A DNA stretch of 64,000 bases from Limnohabitans kasalickyi (GCA_965234325.1 OZ248416.1:248001-312000), one strand, 5' to 3'; counted from the stretch's first letter, positions 42,874 through 52,393 are shown. Translations and numbers: made by a program. Notes: generated by a model from the letters alone, not told the origin.

Positions 42874-43515
42874 ATGGCCTACACCCGCAGAACCAAAGAC
42901 CAAATGGCCGCCCGCGTGGCGCAGGACATGCCCGAAGGCGCATATGTGAATTTGGGCATTGGCATGCCCACCTTGGTGGCCAACCACCTGCCAGCCGGCT
43001 TAGAAATTATTTTGCACAGCGAGAACGGCATCTTGGGCATGGGCCCTGCGCCAGCTGCAGGCGAAGAAGATTTTGACTTGATCAACGCGGGCAAGCAACC
43101 CGTGACCTTGATGCCGGGCGGATCGTATTTTCACCACACCGATAGCTTCGCCATGATGCGTGGCGGCCACTTGGACATTTGCGTGTTGGGCGCATTTCAA
43201 GTCAGCGAGCATGGCGATTTGGCCAATTGGCACACCGGCGAACCCGGTGCGATTCCCGCAGTAGGTGGAGCCATGGATTTGGCGATTGGTGCCAAGCAAA
43301 CATGGGTGATGATGGATTTGCTCACCAAGCAAGGCCAAAGCAAAGTGGTCAGTCAGTGCACGTATCCGCTCACCGGCTTGGCGTGTGTGAAGCGTATTTA
43401 CACCGACTTGGCCACCTTGGTGGTGTCACCTCAAGGTTTGCAGTTGGTCGACTGTGTGGACGGCTTGTCGCATGCTGAGCTAGAGCAGTTGGTCGGGTTG
43501 AAAATTCAGGCGTAA
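42874..43515 (+). CDS. pcaJ: 3-oxoacid/3-oxoadipate CoA-transferase subunit B
   Basis: A 213-residue beta subunit. Glu50 in SENGILGMGP is the catalytic glutamate that forms the CoA thioester. AGGAGG lies 7 nt before ATG 42874. It pairs with subunit A, and the three genes are one operon. Confidence 0.88.
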   Translation: MAYTRRTKDQMAARVAQDMPEGAYVNLGIGMPTLVANHLPAGLEIILHSENGILGMGPAPAAGEEDFDLINAGKQPVTLMPGGSYFHHTDSFAMMRGGHLDICVLGAFQVSEHGDLANWHTGEPGAIPAVGGAMDLAIGAKQTWVMMDLLTKQGQSKVVSQCTYPLTGLACVKRIYTDLATLVVSPQGLQLVDCVDGLSHAELEQLVGLKIQA

Positions 43516-43545
43516 AAAAAGCACTCAGCGTTCGCCGCTGAGTGC
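43514..43545 (-). terminator. Intrinsic terminator of fpr
   Basis: GCACTCAGCG and CGCTGAGTGC form a 10-bp stem with a 5-nt loop. On the minus strand it runs into T7, so it ends the ferredoxin-NADP reductase gene. It also overlaps the last bases of the CoA-transferase gene. Confidence 0.8.
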
Positions 43546-43564
43546 TTGCACGATTCGGCTTGGC

Positions 43565-44341
43565 TTACTGCTCAGCGAAAGCACGCTCGATCACAAAATC
43601 ACCAGGCTTGGTGGTGTTGCCTTCTTGGAATTTACGTTCTTCCAGCATGTGCTTCAAATCTTTGAGCATTTGTGGGCTACCGCAAATCATGACGCGGTCG
43701 CTCACGGGGTCGAGGGGCGGCAGACCGAGGTCGCTGAACATCTTGCCGCTTTCCATCGCGTCGGTTAGGCGGCCTTGGTTGCGGAACGGCTCGCGGGTGA
43801 CGGTGGGGTAGTAGAGCAGCTGCTTGCTGACCATCTCGCCCAAAAACTCATGCTTGGGCAGCTCTTGGGTGATGTAGTCGTGGTAAGCCAGCTCTTTGAC
43901 TTCACGCACGCCGTGCACCAAGATCACTTTTTCAAAGCGCTCATAAGTGTCGGGGTCGCGGATGACGCTCAAGAACGGCGCCATGCCTGTGCCTGTGGAG
44001 AGCAAATACAGGTTCTTGCCTGGTAACAAATAGTCGATCAACAAAGTGCCTGTGGGCTTGCGACCCACCACGATTTTGTCGCCGACTTTGATGTGTTGAA
44101 GCTTGGAGGTGAGCGGGCCGTCTGGCACCTTGATGCTCAAAAACTCCAGATGCTCTTCGTAATTGGGGCTGACGATGCTGTACGCGCGCAGCAACGGCTT
44201 GCCGTTTTCGCCACGCAGGCCAATCATGGTGAAGTGGCCGTTGGAGAAACGCAGCGCTTGATCACGGGTGGTGGTGAAGCTGAACAGGCGATCGGTCCAG
44301 TGGTGGACGGACAAAACTTCTTCTTCGAGAAATGCACTCAT
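43565..44341 (-). CDS. fpr: Ferredoxin/flavodoxin-NADP reductase
   Basis: A 258-residue FAD-containing reductase. RAYSIVSP binds the flavin and STGTGMAPF the nucleotide. It moves electrons between NADPH and ferredoxin or flavodoxin, with roles in iron-sulfur and oxidative stress metabolism. Monocistronic with its own terminator. Confidence 0.9.
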   Translation of the reverse strand: MSAFLEEEVLSVHHWTDRLFSFTTTRDQALRFSNGHFTMIGLRGENGKPLLRAYSIVSPNYEEHLEFLSIKVPDGPLTSKLQHIKVGDKIVVGRKPTGTLLIDYLLPGKNLYLLSTGTGMAPFLSVIRDPDTYERFEKVILVHGVREVKELAYHDYITQELPKHEFLGEMVSKQLLYYPTVTREPFRNQGRLTDAMESGKMFSDLGLPPLDPVSDRVMICGSPQMLKDLKHMLEERKFQEGNTTKPGDFVIERAFAEQ

Positions 44342-44503
44342 GGGTTGAATAAATCTATAGAAATCAAGCCTCTAGTGTAGGTCAGTGCTTCAAACGCTGG
44401 GCTATAAGAACTTGAGCAAAGTTGCATATGGTGTGGGCACGGTGTTGGGGTGGGGTGATACATTTCTTAGCGTTTATTTTCTAATTTTTGTGTTTTTTAC
44501 CCG

Positions 44504-44974
44504 ATGTCAGACGTCACCCCTTCTTTGCCTTTGACTGATTTACCCGGTCACCACATCCGCCGTTTGCAACAAATTGCGGTGGGCTTGTTCATGGAAGAGA
44601 CTCAGGCGTTCGGGCTCACGCCGGTGCAGTTTGCGGCGCTGAATGCGGTCGTCGCTCATCCGGGCATTGACCAAAGCACCTTAGCCGCCAGCATTGGGTT
44701 TGACACATCGACCATCGGTGGTGTGGTGGACCGCTTAGAAGCGCGTGCTTGGGTGAAGCGTCAGGTCTCGCCTGAGGACAGGCGAGCGCGTTTGTTGTAT
44801 GCGACGCCCGAAGGGGCGCAGCTGCTTGTTCAGGTGCGTCCTTCGGTGTTGCGGACGCAGCAACGTATCTTGGGGCCCTTGTCTGAAGCGCAGCAACAAG
44901 AGTTTGTGCGTATGTTGATGGTTTTGGTCGAAGCCAACAACGATGCCAGCCGCGCACCGCGCAGTGGCGAATGA
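44504..44974 (+). CDS. MarR-family regulator
   Basis: A 156-residue MarR-type winged-helix protein. The helix-turn-helix spans about residues 50-75 (LAASIGFDTSTIGGVVDRL) with a wing SPEDRRARLLY. No Cys in the HTH region. It lies 162 bp from the divergent fpr gene and 84 bp before the MaoC gene, either of which may be its target. Confidence 0.83.
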   Translation: MSDVTPSLPLTDLPGHHIRRLQQIAVGLFMEETQAFGLTPVQFAALNAVVAHPGIDQSTLAASIGFDTSTIGGVVDRLEARAWVKRQVSPEDRRARLLYATPEGAQLLVQVRPSVLRTQQRILGPLSEAQQQEFVRMLMVLVEANNDASRAPRSGE

Positions 44975-45058
44975 GGTAATCGTTTTAAGACGACTCGCTG
45001 TCTCTTCGTCGACAGCACGAACTTTGCAGTTGTTTCAATGTGCGTCAAAGTCGTGTCC

Positions 45059-45514
45059 ATGAAAACATTCAACACATTGCAAGACGTGCAAGCGTCGGTC
45101 GGTCAAGCAGGCGTTGTCAGCGATTGGCTGACCGTGACGCAAGACCAAGTCAACCAATTTGCCCAAGCCACGGGTGACCACCAGTGGATTCACATTGATC
45201 CTGAGCGTGCCAAAGAAGGACCTTTTGGCACCACCATCGCACATGGTTTTTTGACCTTGTCCCTGTTGCCGAGTTTTTACGCCACCGCCTTCAAGGTGGA
45301 CAACGTGCGCATGGGGGTGAATTACGGCTTGAACAAGGTTCGCTTCACCTCGCCTGTCCCCGTGGGCAGCCGTTTGCGGGCGCACATGGTGCTGCAAGCT
45401 TGCGAGCCGATTGACGGCAACGGGATGCAGCTGACTTGGCAAGTGACGGTGCAACGCGAGGGTTCTGAAAAACCTGTGTGTGTGGCCGAGTCACTGACTA
45501 GGCTTTATGCGTAA
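45059..45514 (+). CDS. MaoC-family enoyl-CoA hydratase-like protein
   Basis: A 151-residue hot-dog-fold protein. Hydratase 2 motif residues are in DHQWIHIDPERA and GTTIAHGFLTLSLLP. It probably hydrates enoyl-CoA thioesters, but the substrate is unknown. ATG 45059 is preferred over GTG/ATG options upstream; no clear ribosome site is seen. Its end overlaps trmL by 17 bp. Confidence 0.82.
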   Translation: MKTFNTLQDVQASVGQAGVVSDWLTVTQDQVNQFAQATGDHQWIHIDPERAKEGPFGTTIAHGFLTLSLLPSFYATAFKVDNVRMGVNYGLNKVRFTSPVPVGSRLRAHMVLQACEPIDGNGMQLTWQVTVQREGSEKPVCVAESLTRLYA

Positions 45515-45968
45515 ACCCGTTTTGTCGCCAAGCTTCAAACACGATCACCGCGACGGCGTTTGACAGGTTGAGGCTGCGTTGCCCCTCGCGCATGGGCAAA
45601 CGCAGGCGTTGGTTGAGGGGGAAGGTGTCGCGCACTTCAGCAGGCAAACCGCTGGTTTCTGAACCAAAAACCAACCAGTCGCCCGGCTGGAATGCCACGT
45701 CGTGTGCTGTGCCCGAGCCCTTGGTGGTGAGGGCGAACAGGCGATCTGTGGCTGGCTTGGCGTCTTTTAAAAATGTCGCCCAATCGGCATGGCGCAAAAC
45801 CGGCGCGTACTCGTGGTAGTCGAGGCCGGCACGGCGCATGTGCTTGTCATCCATCGAAAACCCCAAGGGTTCTATCAAATGCAAGCTGCAACCCGTGTTG
45901 GCCGCTAAGCGGATGATGTTGCCCGTGTTGGGCGGGATTTCTGGGTGCACGAGGACGATATGAAACAT
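45498..45968 (-). CDS. trmL: tRNA (cytidine/uridine-2'-O)-methyltransferase TrmL
   Basis: A 156-residue SPOUT methyltransferase starting MFHIVLVHPEIPPNTGNIIR. The knot-forming C-terminus has LVFGSETSGLP and RSLNLSNAVAV. It methylates the wobble position (34) of certain tRNA-Leu species. ATG 45968 is used. It lies 2 bp after comF. Confidence 0.93.
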   Translation of the reverse strand: MFHIVLVHPEIPPNTGNIIRLAANTGCSLHLIEPLGFSMDDKHMRRAGLDYHEYAPVLRHADWATFLKDAKPATDRLFALTTKGSGTAHDVAFQPGDWLVFGSETSGLPAEVRDTFPLNQRLRLPMREGQRSLNLSNAVAVIVFEAWRQNGFTHKA

Positions 45969-45970
45969 GC

Positions 45971-46708
45971 CTACATTGTCTCGCGTGTTTCCGTACGTGC
46001 AAAGACCACGGCCGTGATGTGTGAGGCACCCGCGGCACGCAAGGTGCGCGCCGCCTCGAACAACGAGGCCCCAGTGGTCATCACATCGTCCACCAACACG
46101 ACGCGTTGACCGCGCACGAAGGCCATGCGCGCGGGGTCTATCCAAAAAGCATCGCGCACGTTTTCAAATCGAGCGTCGCGCTCTGCCCCAACTTGATGGG
46201 CGCTGTCTGTGGCACGTTGCAAGGTGTGGGCGTCTGCTTTGTCGGGGGCGAGGTGACGGGCCAGTTCGAAGGCTTGGTTAAAACCGCGTTCGCGCAGCCG
46301 TTGGGCAGATAAAGGCATGGCGATCACGGCGTGTGCCGCGTCTAGGGCCGGTTCCACCCAAGGCGCATGCCGCATGACCTCGGCCAAGCTGCGGCCCAGG
46401 CTCGGGTCAGCTTGAAATTTGAAGCGAGCGATGCATTCAGACCATGGGAATGAGTAACTCACCGCTGCCACGCAGGCATCCAGTGGCGGCGGGTTTTGGG
46501 TGCATGGGTGGCAAGTGGCTTGATTGAGGGTCAGGGCGCAGCTTGGGCAGCGTACCCGCGGTTGTGCATAGAGGGCTATGCAGTTTTCACACACGGGTCG
46601 GCTAGGCCAAGCTTGGCAAACATGGCACAGGCTTGGCCAATGGTGCAACTTGAGAAATGAGTTCAACCCAAGTCCGAACAAGGCTTTGCTGCGGGATGCA
46701 AACGTCAT
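45971..46708 (-). CDS. ComF-family phosphoribosyltransferase-like protein
   Basis: A 245-residue ComF protein. An N-terminal zinc-finger-like region carries CHVC, CENC, CPSC and CHPC pairs. The phosphoribosyltransferase loop VVLVDDVMTTGAS is near residues 207-219. ComF proteins take part in DNA uptake in competent bacteria. Starts 21 bp from the divergent bioC-like gene. Confidence 0.87.
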   Translation of the reverse strand: MTFASRSKALFGLGLNSFLKLHHWPSLCHVCQAWPSRPVCENCIALYAQPRVRCPSCALTLNQATCHPCTQNPPPLDACVAAVSYSFPWSECIARFKFQADPSLGRSLAEVMRHAPWVEPALDAAHAVIAMPLSAQRLRERGFNQAFELARHLAPDKADAHTLQRATDSAHQVGAERDARFENVRDAFWIDPARMAFVRGQRVVLVDDVMTTGASLFEAARTLRAAGASHITAVVFARTETRETM

Positions 46709-46729
46709 GCCTCAATATACTGCTGACCC

Positions 46730-47632
46730 ATGCCCGAACTTGTCACTGACTCCCCCCCAACCCTTGACCCTATTGCCAGCGCCCGTTGGGCGCAGTGGCC
46801 CCACGCGCAGTCGCCTTGGCTGAATGAAGAGGTCGGGCGTCGAATGGCAGACCGCCTGCAATGGATTCGTCTCGAACCGCAACGCTGGGTGGACTGGGCA
46901 CCTCTGAGCGGAGGTCTCCAAACTCACAGAACCGTGCAGGCTCGCTACCCCAAGGCCTTGTGTGATGTGGTGGAGTCCACTGCAGCGCTTGCTGCAAGGG
47001 CTAAAAAAGAGCTGCAAGCCCCTTGGTGGCAGAGGTTGGCGCGTTCTGATGTCGTGTCAATGGACCAACCCGAATCCGGCGCAGCAGAGATGGTGTGGGC
47101 CAATATGGCGCTGCATACCGCCGCTGACCCACAGGCTTTGTTGCGTCAATGGCACGATTTGCTGGCAGTCGACGGATTTTTGATGTTCTCGTGTCTTGGG
47201 CCTGACACCCTGCGTGAGTTGCATGCCGCCTACGACAAAGCGGGTTGGCCACCAGCCAGCCATGCGTTCACCGATATGCACGATTGGGGTGATATGTTGG
47301 TACAAGCAGGTTTTGCGGAGCCCGTCATGGACATGGAGCGCATCACCCTCACGTATGACAGCCCAGCGAGCCTGATCGCCGAATGCCGAGTTTTGGGTCG
47401 TAATTTGCACCGCGGTCGATTTGCCAATTTGCGTGGACGGACCTGGCGTGCCCAGCTGGAGCAGATCTTGTCGACGCTGGCTCAACCCTCGCAAGACGGA
47501 CGATTGGTGGTCACGGTTGAGGTCATTTACGGCCATGCCTTGAAACCCTTACCACGTGCCAAGATGAGCAGTGAAAGCACCGTGACACTTCAGGCCATGA
47601 GGTCTCTGCTGAATCAGTCGAAGCGCGGTTGA
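46730..47632 (+). CDS. BioC-like SAM methyltransferase
   Basis: A 300-residue class I methyltransferase resembling malonyl-ACP O-methyltransferase BioC. The central part has SNMAL-like VWANMALHTAADP and LFSC-type DGFLMFSCLGPDTLREL. The usual Gly-rich SAM loop is not obvious, because the N-terminal region reads differently from E. coli BioC. Function as BioC is likely but not certain. Confidence 0.72.
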   Translation: MPELVTDSPPTLDPIASARWAQWPHAQSPWLNEEVGRRMADRLQWIRLEPQRWVDWAPLSGGLQTHRTVQARYPKALCDVVESTAALAARAKKELQAPWWQRLARSDVVSMDQPESGAAEMVWANMALHTAADPQALLRQWHDLLAVDGFLMFSCLGPDTLRELHAAYDKAGWPPASHAFTDMHDWGDMLVQAGFAEPVMDMERITLTYDSPASLIAECRVLGRNLHRGRFANLRGRTWRAQLEQILSTLAQPSQDGRLVVTVEVIYGHALKPLPRAKMSSESTVTLQAMRSLLNQSKRG

Positions 47633-47754
47633 GGCTTGCTAGAATGCGAGTTGGATTTTTTATAGGGCAAACACCAACCCTCGATGCTGAGTCAAATCAG
47701 TATTTGACGTGTGTTTGTAAAGCTGAGGGCTATCAATTGAGGCAATCTAACGTG

Positions 47755-48921
47755 ATGAAGAACAATCTTTTACAAAAGGTGGCTTCGGGTTTGCTGTTCG
47801 CCGCCGCCTGGGCGAGTACAGCAGCTTGGGCTGTGAATGACTTGCCTGGAGGTCCAGGCGTGCGACAACTGAACTTGCAGGTCGGCGCGACAAAAATTGC
47901 CCAAGAGCAAGCTTGGCTGCATTGGTTCATGTTGATCATCTGTACAGTCATTTTTGTGGCTGTATTTGGTGTGATGTTTTATTCGATTTGGAAACACCGC
48001 AAATCAGTGGGCCACAAGCCAGCTACGTTTCACGAGTCTGTGAATGTTGAGATTGCATGGACCGTGATTCCTTTTGTGATCGTGATCTTGATGGCGCTGC
48101 CCGCCACCAAGGCCGTCGTGGCACAAAAAGACACGTCAAACGCTGACCTGACCATCAAAGCCACGGGTTACCAGTGGAAATGGGGTTACGACTACATCAA
48201 AGGACAAGGCGAGGGGATTGCTTTTATCTCTACCTTGGACAATGCCCACCGCGAAATGTCTAACAACGGCGCCAAAGGCGTTGACTTGGACGACTACTTG
48301 CTCAAAGTGGACAATCCTTTGGTGGTCCCCGTCAATCAAAAAGTTCGCATCATCACCACGGCCAATGACGTGATTCACGCCTTTGCAGTGCCCTCTTTGG
48401 GTGTGAAGCAAGATGCCATTCCTGGCTTTGTTCGTGACACTTGGTTCCGTGCTGAAACCGTGGGTGACTATCACGGTCAATGCCAAGAGCTTTGCGGTAA
48501 AGAACATGCTTACATGCCCATCCACGTTAAGGTGGTGAGCGCAGAAGACTACACCGTCTGGGTGGCAGACCAACAAAAGAAGATGGCCGCGTTGCAAGAC
48601 GATCCATCCAAAGTTTGGACGTTGGACGACATCACCAAGCGCGGTGAAAAGGTCTACGCTGCCAACTGTTCAGCCTGTCATCAGCCTAACGGCAAAGGCG
48701 CAGGCCCAATCAAGCCACTCGACGGCGCGGCCGTTGTGTTGGATGCTGACAAGCTCAAGGAAATCAAAGTGTTGTTGAACGGTCAAAACAATTTGGCGAT
48801 GCCAAGCTGGAAACAGCTGAGCGACACAGACATTGCTGCCGTGATCAGCTACACCAAAAACAGTTGGTCGAACAAGACGGGTCAGGTCGTTCAGCCTGCC
48901 GACGTCAAAGCCGCCCGTTAA
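47755..48921 (+). CDS. ctaC: Cytochrome c oxidase subunit II with fused cytochrome c
   Basis: A 388-residue subunit II (caa3-like). A signal peptide ends near AWAV, two transmembrane helices lie at about 55-78 and 100-122, and the CuA site uses His208, Cys243, Cys247, His251 and Met254. A C-terminal cytochrome c domain has CSACH at 305-309. It takes electrons from soluble cytochromes. ATG 47755 is used; GTG 47752 is an alternative. First gene of the oxidase operon. Confidence 0.94.
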   Translation: MKNNLLQKVASGLLFAAAWASTAAWAVNDLPGGPGVRQLNLQVGATKIAQEQAWLHWFMLIICTVIFVAVFGVMFYSIWKHRKSVGHKPATFHESVNVEIAWTVIPFVIVILMALPATKAVVAQKDTSNADLTIKATGYQWKWGYDYIKGQGEGIAFISTLDNAHREMSNNGAKGVDLDDYLLKVDNPLVVPVNQKVRIITTANDVIHAFAVPSLGVKQDAIPGFVRDTWFRAETVGDYHGQCQELCGKEHAYMPIHVKVVSAEDYTVWVADQQKKMAALQDDPSKVWTLDDITKRGEKVYAANCSACHQPNGKGAGPIKPLDGAAVVLDADKLKEIKVLLNGQNNLAMPSWKQLSDTDIAAVISYTKNSWSNKTGQVVQPADVKAAR

Positions 48922-48948
48922 TTCACTAGCGTTGAGAAGGAAACAATC

Positions 48949-50577
48949 ATGAGCGCAGTCCTAGACTCTCACGGCCACGCAGTGGGTGACCACGGCCACG
49001 ACCACCACGGGGCCCCTCACGGCTGGCGCCGTTGGGTTTACGCGACCAACCACAAAGACATTGGTACTTTGTATATGTTGTTCGCATTCAGCATGTTGAT
49101 GATTGGCGGCGTTTTGGCGCTGCTGATTCGTGCAGAACTGTTCCAACCTGGCTTGCAATTGGTGAACCCTGAGTTGTTCAACCAATTCACCACCATGCAC
49201 GGTCTGATCATGGTGTTTGGCGCCATCATGCCGGCCTTCGTGGGTTTTGCAAACTGGATGATTCCGTTGCAAATCGGCGCGTCTGACATGGCTTTTGCCC
49301 GCATGAACAACTTCAGCTTTTGGTTGATGATTCCTGCAGCAGCCATGTTGGCAGGTTCGTTCTTCATGCCCGGCGGTGCTCCTGCTGCTGGTTGGACTTT
49401 GTACGCACCGTTGACCCTGCAAATGGGACCATCGATGGATGCAGGCATTTTTGCCCTGCACATCTTGGGTGCTTCGTCCATCATGGGTTCGATCAACATC
49501 ATCGTCACCATCTTGAACATGCGCGCACCTGGCATGACCTTGATGAAGATGCCCATGTTCGTTTGGACATGGTTGATCACGGCTTACTTGTTGATCGCTG
49601 TGATGCCCGTTTTGGCTGGCGCGATCACCATGACATTGACGGATCGCCATTTCGGCACCACGTTCTTCAACCCCGCTGGTGGCGGTGACCCGATCATGTA
49701 CCAGCACATCTTCTGGTTCTTCGGTCACCCTGAGGTGTACATCATGATCTTGCCGGCCTTCGGCATCATCAGCCACATCGTGCCTGCCTTTGCCCGTAAG
49801 CGTTTGTTCGGTTATGCCTCTATGGTGTACGCCACTTCGTCGATCGCGATTTTGTCGTTCATCGTCTGGGCGCATCACATGTATGCCACCGGCATGCCTG
49901 TGACCGGGCAGTTGTTCTTTATGTACGCCACGATGTTGATCTCTGTGCCAACAGGCGTGAAAGTGTTCAACTGGATCGCGACCATGTGGAAAGGTTCGAT
50001 GACGTTCGAGACCCCCATGTTGTTTGCTGTGGGCTTCATCTTCGTGTTCACGATGGGTGGTTTCACTGGCTTGATCTTGTCGATGGCACCCATTGACACG
50101 CAAGTGCAAGACACGTACTACGTGGTGGCTCACTTCCACTATGTGTTGGTGGCAGGCTCCTTGTTTGCCATGTTCGCTGGCTTCTACTACTGGTGCCCCA
50201 AGTGGACTGGCGTGATGTACAACGAAACACGCGGCAAGATTCACTTCTGGTGGACCCTGATCTCGTTCAACGTGACCTTCTTCCCCATGCACTTCTTGGG
50301 CTTGGCAGGCATGCCACGTCGCTACGCTGATTACCCCATGCAGTTTGCCGACTTCAACGCTTTGGCGTCGGTCGGTGCTTTCTTCTTTGGTTTTGCGCAG
50401 GTTTACTTCTTCTTGTGGGTCGTTTTGCCTGCCATGCGCGGCAACGGTGTGAAAGCTTCTGCCAAGCCATGGGAAGCTGCGGAAGGCTTGGAGTGGGAAG
50501 TTCCTTCTCCTGCACCTTTCCACACCTTTGAAAACCCACCCAAGCTGGATGCGACTGCAACCCGCGTGATTGGCTAA
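48949..50577 (+). CDS. ctaD: Cytochrome c oxidase subunit I
   Basis: A 542-residue heme-copper oxidase core with 12 transmembrane helices. The segment FWFFGHPEVYIMILP holds the CuB His and cross-linked Tyr, AHFHYVLVAG holds the heme His pair, and the N-terminal His-rich stretch is HGHAVGDHGHDHH. It reduces oxygen to water and pumps protons (aa3 type). Confidence 0.96.
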   Translation: MSAVLDSHGHAVGDHGHDHHGAPHGWRRWVYATNHKDIGTLYMLFAFSMLMIGGVLALLIRAELFQPGLQLVNPELFNQFTTMHGLIMVFGAIMPAFVGFANWMIPLQIGASDMAFARMNNFSFWLMIPAAAMLAGSFFMPGGAPAAGWTLYAPLTLQMGPSMDAGIFALHILGASSIMGSINIIVTILNMRAPGMTLMKMPMFVWTWLITAYLLIAVMPVLAGAITMTLTDRHFGTTFFNPAGGGDPIMYQHIFWFFGHPEVYIMILPAFGIISHIVPAFARKRLFGYASMVYATSSIAILSFIVWAHHMYATGMPVTGQLFFMYATMLISVPTGVKVFNWIATMWKGSMTFETPMLFAVGFIFVFTMGGFTGLILSMAPIDTQVQDTYYVVAHFHYVLVAGSLFAMFAGFYYWCPKWTGVMYNETRGKIHFWWTLISFNVTFFPMHFLGLAGMPRRYADYPMQFADFNALASVGAFFFGFAQVYFFLWVVLPAMRGNGVKASAKPWEAAEGLEWEVPSPAPFHTFENPPKLDATATRVIG

Positions 50578-50693
50578 TGATGACAACGCCTGAGCAGCGC
50601 AAAAAGAACCTCCGCATGGGCCTGATCCTGGCCTCTGTGGCGGTGGTCTTCTTTGTTGGCTTTTTGGCCAAAATCATGCTGCTGAATCGCTAA
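50577..50693 (+). CDS. Small oxidase-associated membrane protein
   Basis: A 38-residue ORF whose ATG overlaps the ctaD stop (TAATG). It has a basic N-terminus (TPEQRKKNLR) and one transmembrane helix. Such proteins, annotated as cytochrome oxidase small assembly protein, are common at this place in Burkholderiales. It ends 4 bp before ctaG. Either of two tandem ATGs may start it. Confidence 0.7.
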   Translation: MMTTPEQRKKNLRMGLILASVAVVFFVGFLAKIMLLNR

Positions 50694-50697
50694 AGCC

Positions 50698-51303
50698 ATG
50701 TCGACCACGCGCAACAACTTGCTGATGTTTAAAAAGCTGCTCGTCGTGGCAGCTGGCATGTTTGCGTTTGGTTACGCCTTGGTGCCCATGTACAAAGCAA
50801 TTTGTGAGTTCACGGGCATCAACATCTTGGCTTTAGGTGAGCGTGAACTGCCAGGTTCGGGTTCTGCTCGTGCCAAAGCGACCAACACGCAAATTGACAC
50901 CAGCCGCACCATCACGGTGGAGTTTGATGCCAACGCACGTGGTCCTTGGAGGTTCAAGCCTGCGCAAAGCTCGTTGCAAGTTCATCCGGGCGAGATGATG
51001 ACGGTCATGTACGAATTTGAAAACGTGCAGGACCGTGTCATGTCGGCCCAAGCCATTCCCAGTTATGCGCCTCGCCAAGCGGCAGCGCATTTCAACAAGT
51101 TGGAATGTTTTTGTTTCAACCAATACACCTTGGCGCCTGGCGAGAAAAAAGAGTGGCCTGTGGTGTTTGTGATTGACCCTAAGCTGGGCAAAGATGTGAC
51201 CACCATCACCTTGTCTTACACCTTCTTTGAAGTGGGCTCTAAAACCCCACCTGCACCGACAGCCGCTTTGAGTGTGCTGCCTAAAGTTGGAGCAGGCGTG
51301 TGA
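50698..51303 (+). CDS. ctaG: Cytochrome c oxidase assembly protein CtaG (Cox11)
   Basis: A 201-residue Cox11-type copper chaperone that delivers copper to CuB in subunit I. It has one N-terminal membrane anchor and a periplasmic immunoglobulin-like domain with the copper motif CFCF. Overlaps the next gene by GTGA. Confidence 0.93.
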   Translation: MSTTRNNLLMFKKLLVVAAGMFAFGYALVPMYKAICEFTGINILALGERELPGSGSARAKATNTQIDTSRTITVEFDANARGPWRFKPAQSSLQVHPGEMMTVMYEFENVQDRVMSAQAIPSYAPRQAAAHFNKLECFCFNQYTLAPGEKKEWPVVFVIDPKLGKDVTTITLSYTFFEVGSKTPPAPTAALSVLPKVGAGV

Positions 51304-51494
51304 GTGACAAATCGTCTTTGTGGCACTCTGTGCGCGCTGTGGCTTGGTCATTTATCGGAATTCGCAAACGAAGCGGGTTCGAAGAGGACGTGGCCAACAT
51401 CAAACCTTTGCATGTGCTGGGTGTGGGTGTTGTCGCTGCGTTGTTGTTTGTGATTGGTTTGATCGTGTTGGTCAATCTGGTCGTTGCTAAATAA
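51300..51494 (+). CDS. DUF2970 membrane protein
   Basis: A 64-residue protein with GTG start overlapping the ctaG stop. One C-terminal transmembrane helix follows the conserved SFIGIRKRSG segment of DUF2970. Function unknown; its steady place between ctaG and ctaE suggests oxidase assembly. Confidence 0.78.
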   Translation: MSDKSSLWHSVRAVAWSFIGIRKRSGFEEDVANIKPLHVLGVGVVAALLFVIGLIVLVNLVVAK

Positions 51495-51511
51495 GAATTG
51501 AAGGAGTGAAC

Positions 51512-52393
51512 ATGAGTAGCACCACACACGGTTCAACACCGTATTACTTTGTGCCCAGTGAATCGCGCCATCCGGCGTTTGCGGCATTGGGTTTGTTTTT
51601 TGTGATCTTGGGCGCAGGCCAATGGGTCAACGGCGCTGAGTGGGGCAAATATTGTTTGTTCTTCGGCTTGGCTTTTTGGCTCGGTGTGTTGTACCAGTGG
51701 TTTGGCGATGCCATTTCCGAGAGCGAAGGCGGTCAGTACGGTCACAAGATTGACTTGTCTTACCGTTGGAGCATGAGTTGGTTCATCTTTTCGGAAGTGA
51801 TGTTTTTTGGCGCTTTCTTCTCTGCTTTGTGGTGGGCGCGCTCGCACTCAGTGCCGATGTTGGGTAGCTTGGACAACGCCCTGCTTTGGCCAGATTTCAA
51901 AGCTGTGTGGCCCTCAATGGCCGCTGGTATGACGGCTTCTCCTGCCGGCATCATTGAACCGTTCCAAACGATGACCCCATTTTGGTTGCCCACCATCAAC
52001 ACGGCTTTGCTGTTGAGCTCTGGCGTGACCTTGACGGTGGCCCATCATGCCGTCCGTGAAAACCACCGCGCTACGGCGATCAAGTTCATGTGGTTGACCG
52101 TGCTGTTGGGTGTGGTCTTCTTGTTTGTGCAAGGCTATGAGTACTACCATGCCTACAGTGACATGAACTTGAAGCTCACTTCAGGCATCTACGGCTCTAC
52201 GTTCTTCATGTTGACGGGCTTCCACGGCTTCCACGTCTTTTTGGGTATGTTGATGTTGTTGGTCATCACCCTGCGTTTACAAAAAGGTCACTTCACGGCA
52301 GACAAACACTTCGGTTTCGAAGGCGCTGCTTGGTACTGGCACTTTGTGGACGTGGTTTGGTTGGGCTTGTACATCTTGATTTACTGGCTGTAA
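51512..52393 (+). CDS. ctaE: Cytochrome c oxidase subunit III
   Basis: A 293-residue subunit III with about seven transmembrane helices. GFHGFHVFLGM and WYWHFVDVVWL are family hallmarks. AAGGAG lies 5 nt before ATG 51512. Last gene before a terminator. Confidence 0.95.
   Translation: MSSTTHGSTPYYFVPSESRHPAFAALGLFFVILGAGQWVNGAEWGKYCLFFGLAFWLGVLYQWFGDAISESEGGQYGHKIDLSYRWSMSWFIFSEVMFFGAFFSALWWARSHSVPMLGSLDNALLWPDFKAVWPSMAAGMTASPAGIIEPFQTMTPFWLPTINTALLLSSGVTLTVAHHAVRENHRATAIKFMWLTVLLGVVFLFVQGYEYYHAYSDMNLKLTSGIYGSTFFMLTGFHGFHVFLGMLMLLVITLRLQKGHFTADKHFGFEGAAWYWHFVDVVWLGLYILIYWL

Noticed and set aside
48961..50586. 541-codon open frame antisense to ctaD
   Set aside because: Its product is low-complexity (His/Gln/Arg-rich) with no fold or motif, and the plus strand encodes clear oxidase subunit I. 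It is a codon-bias shadow.
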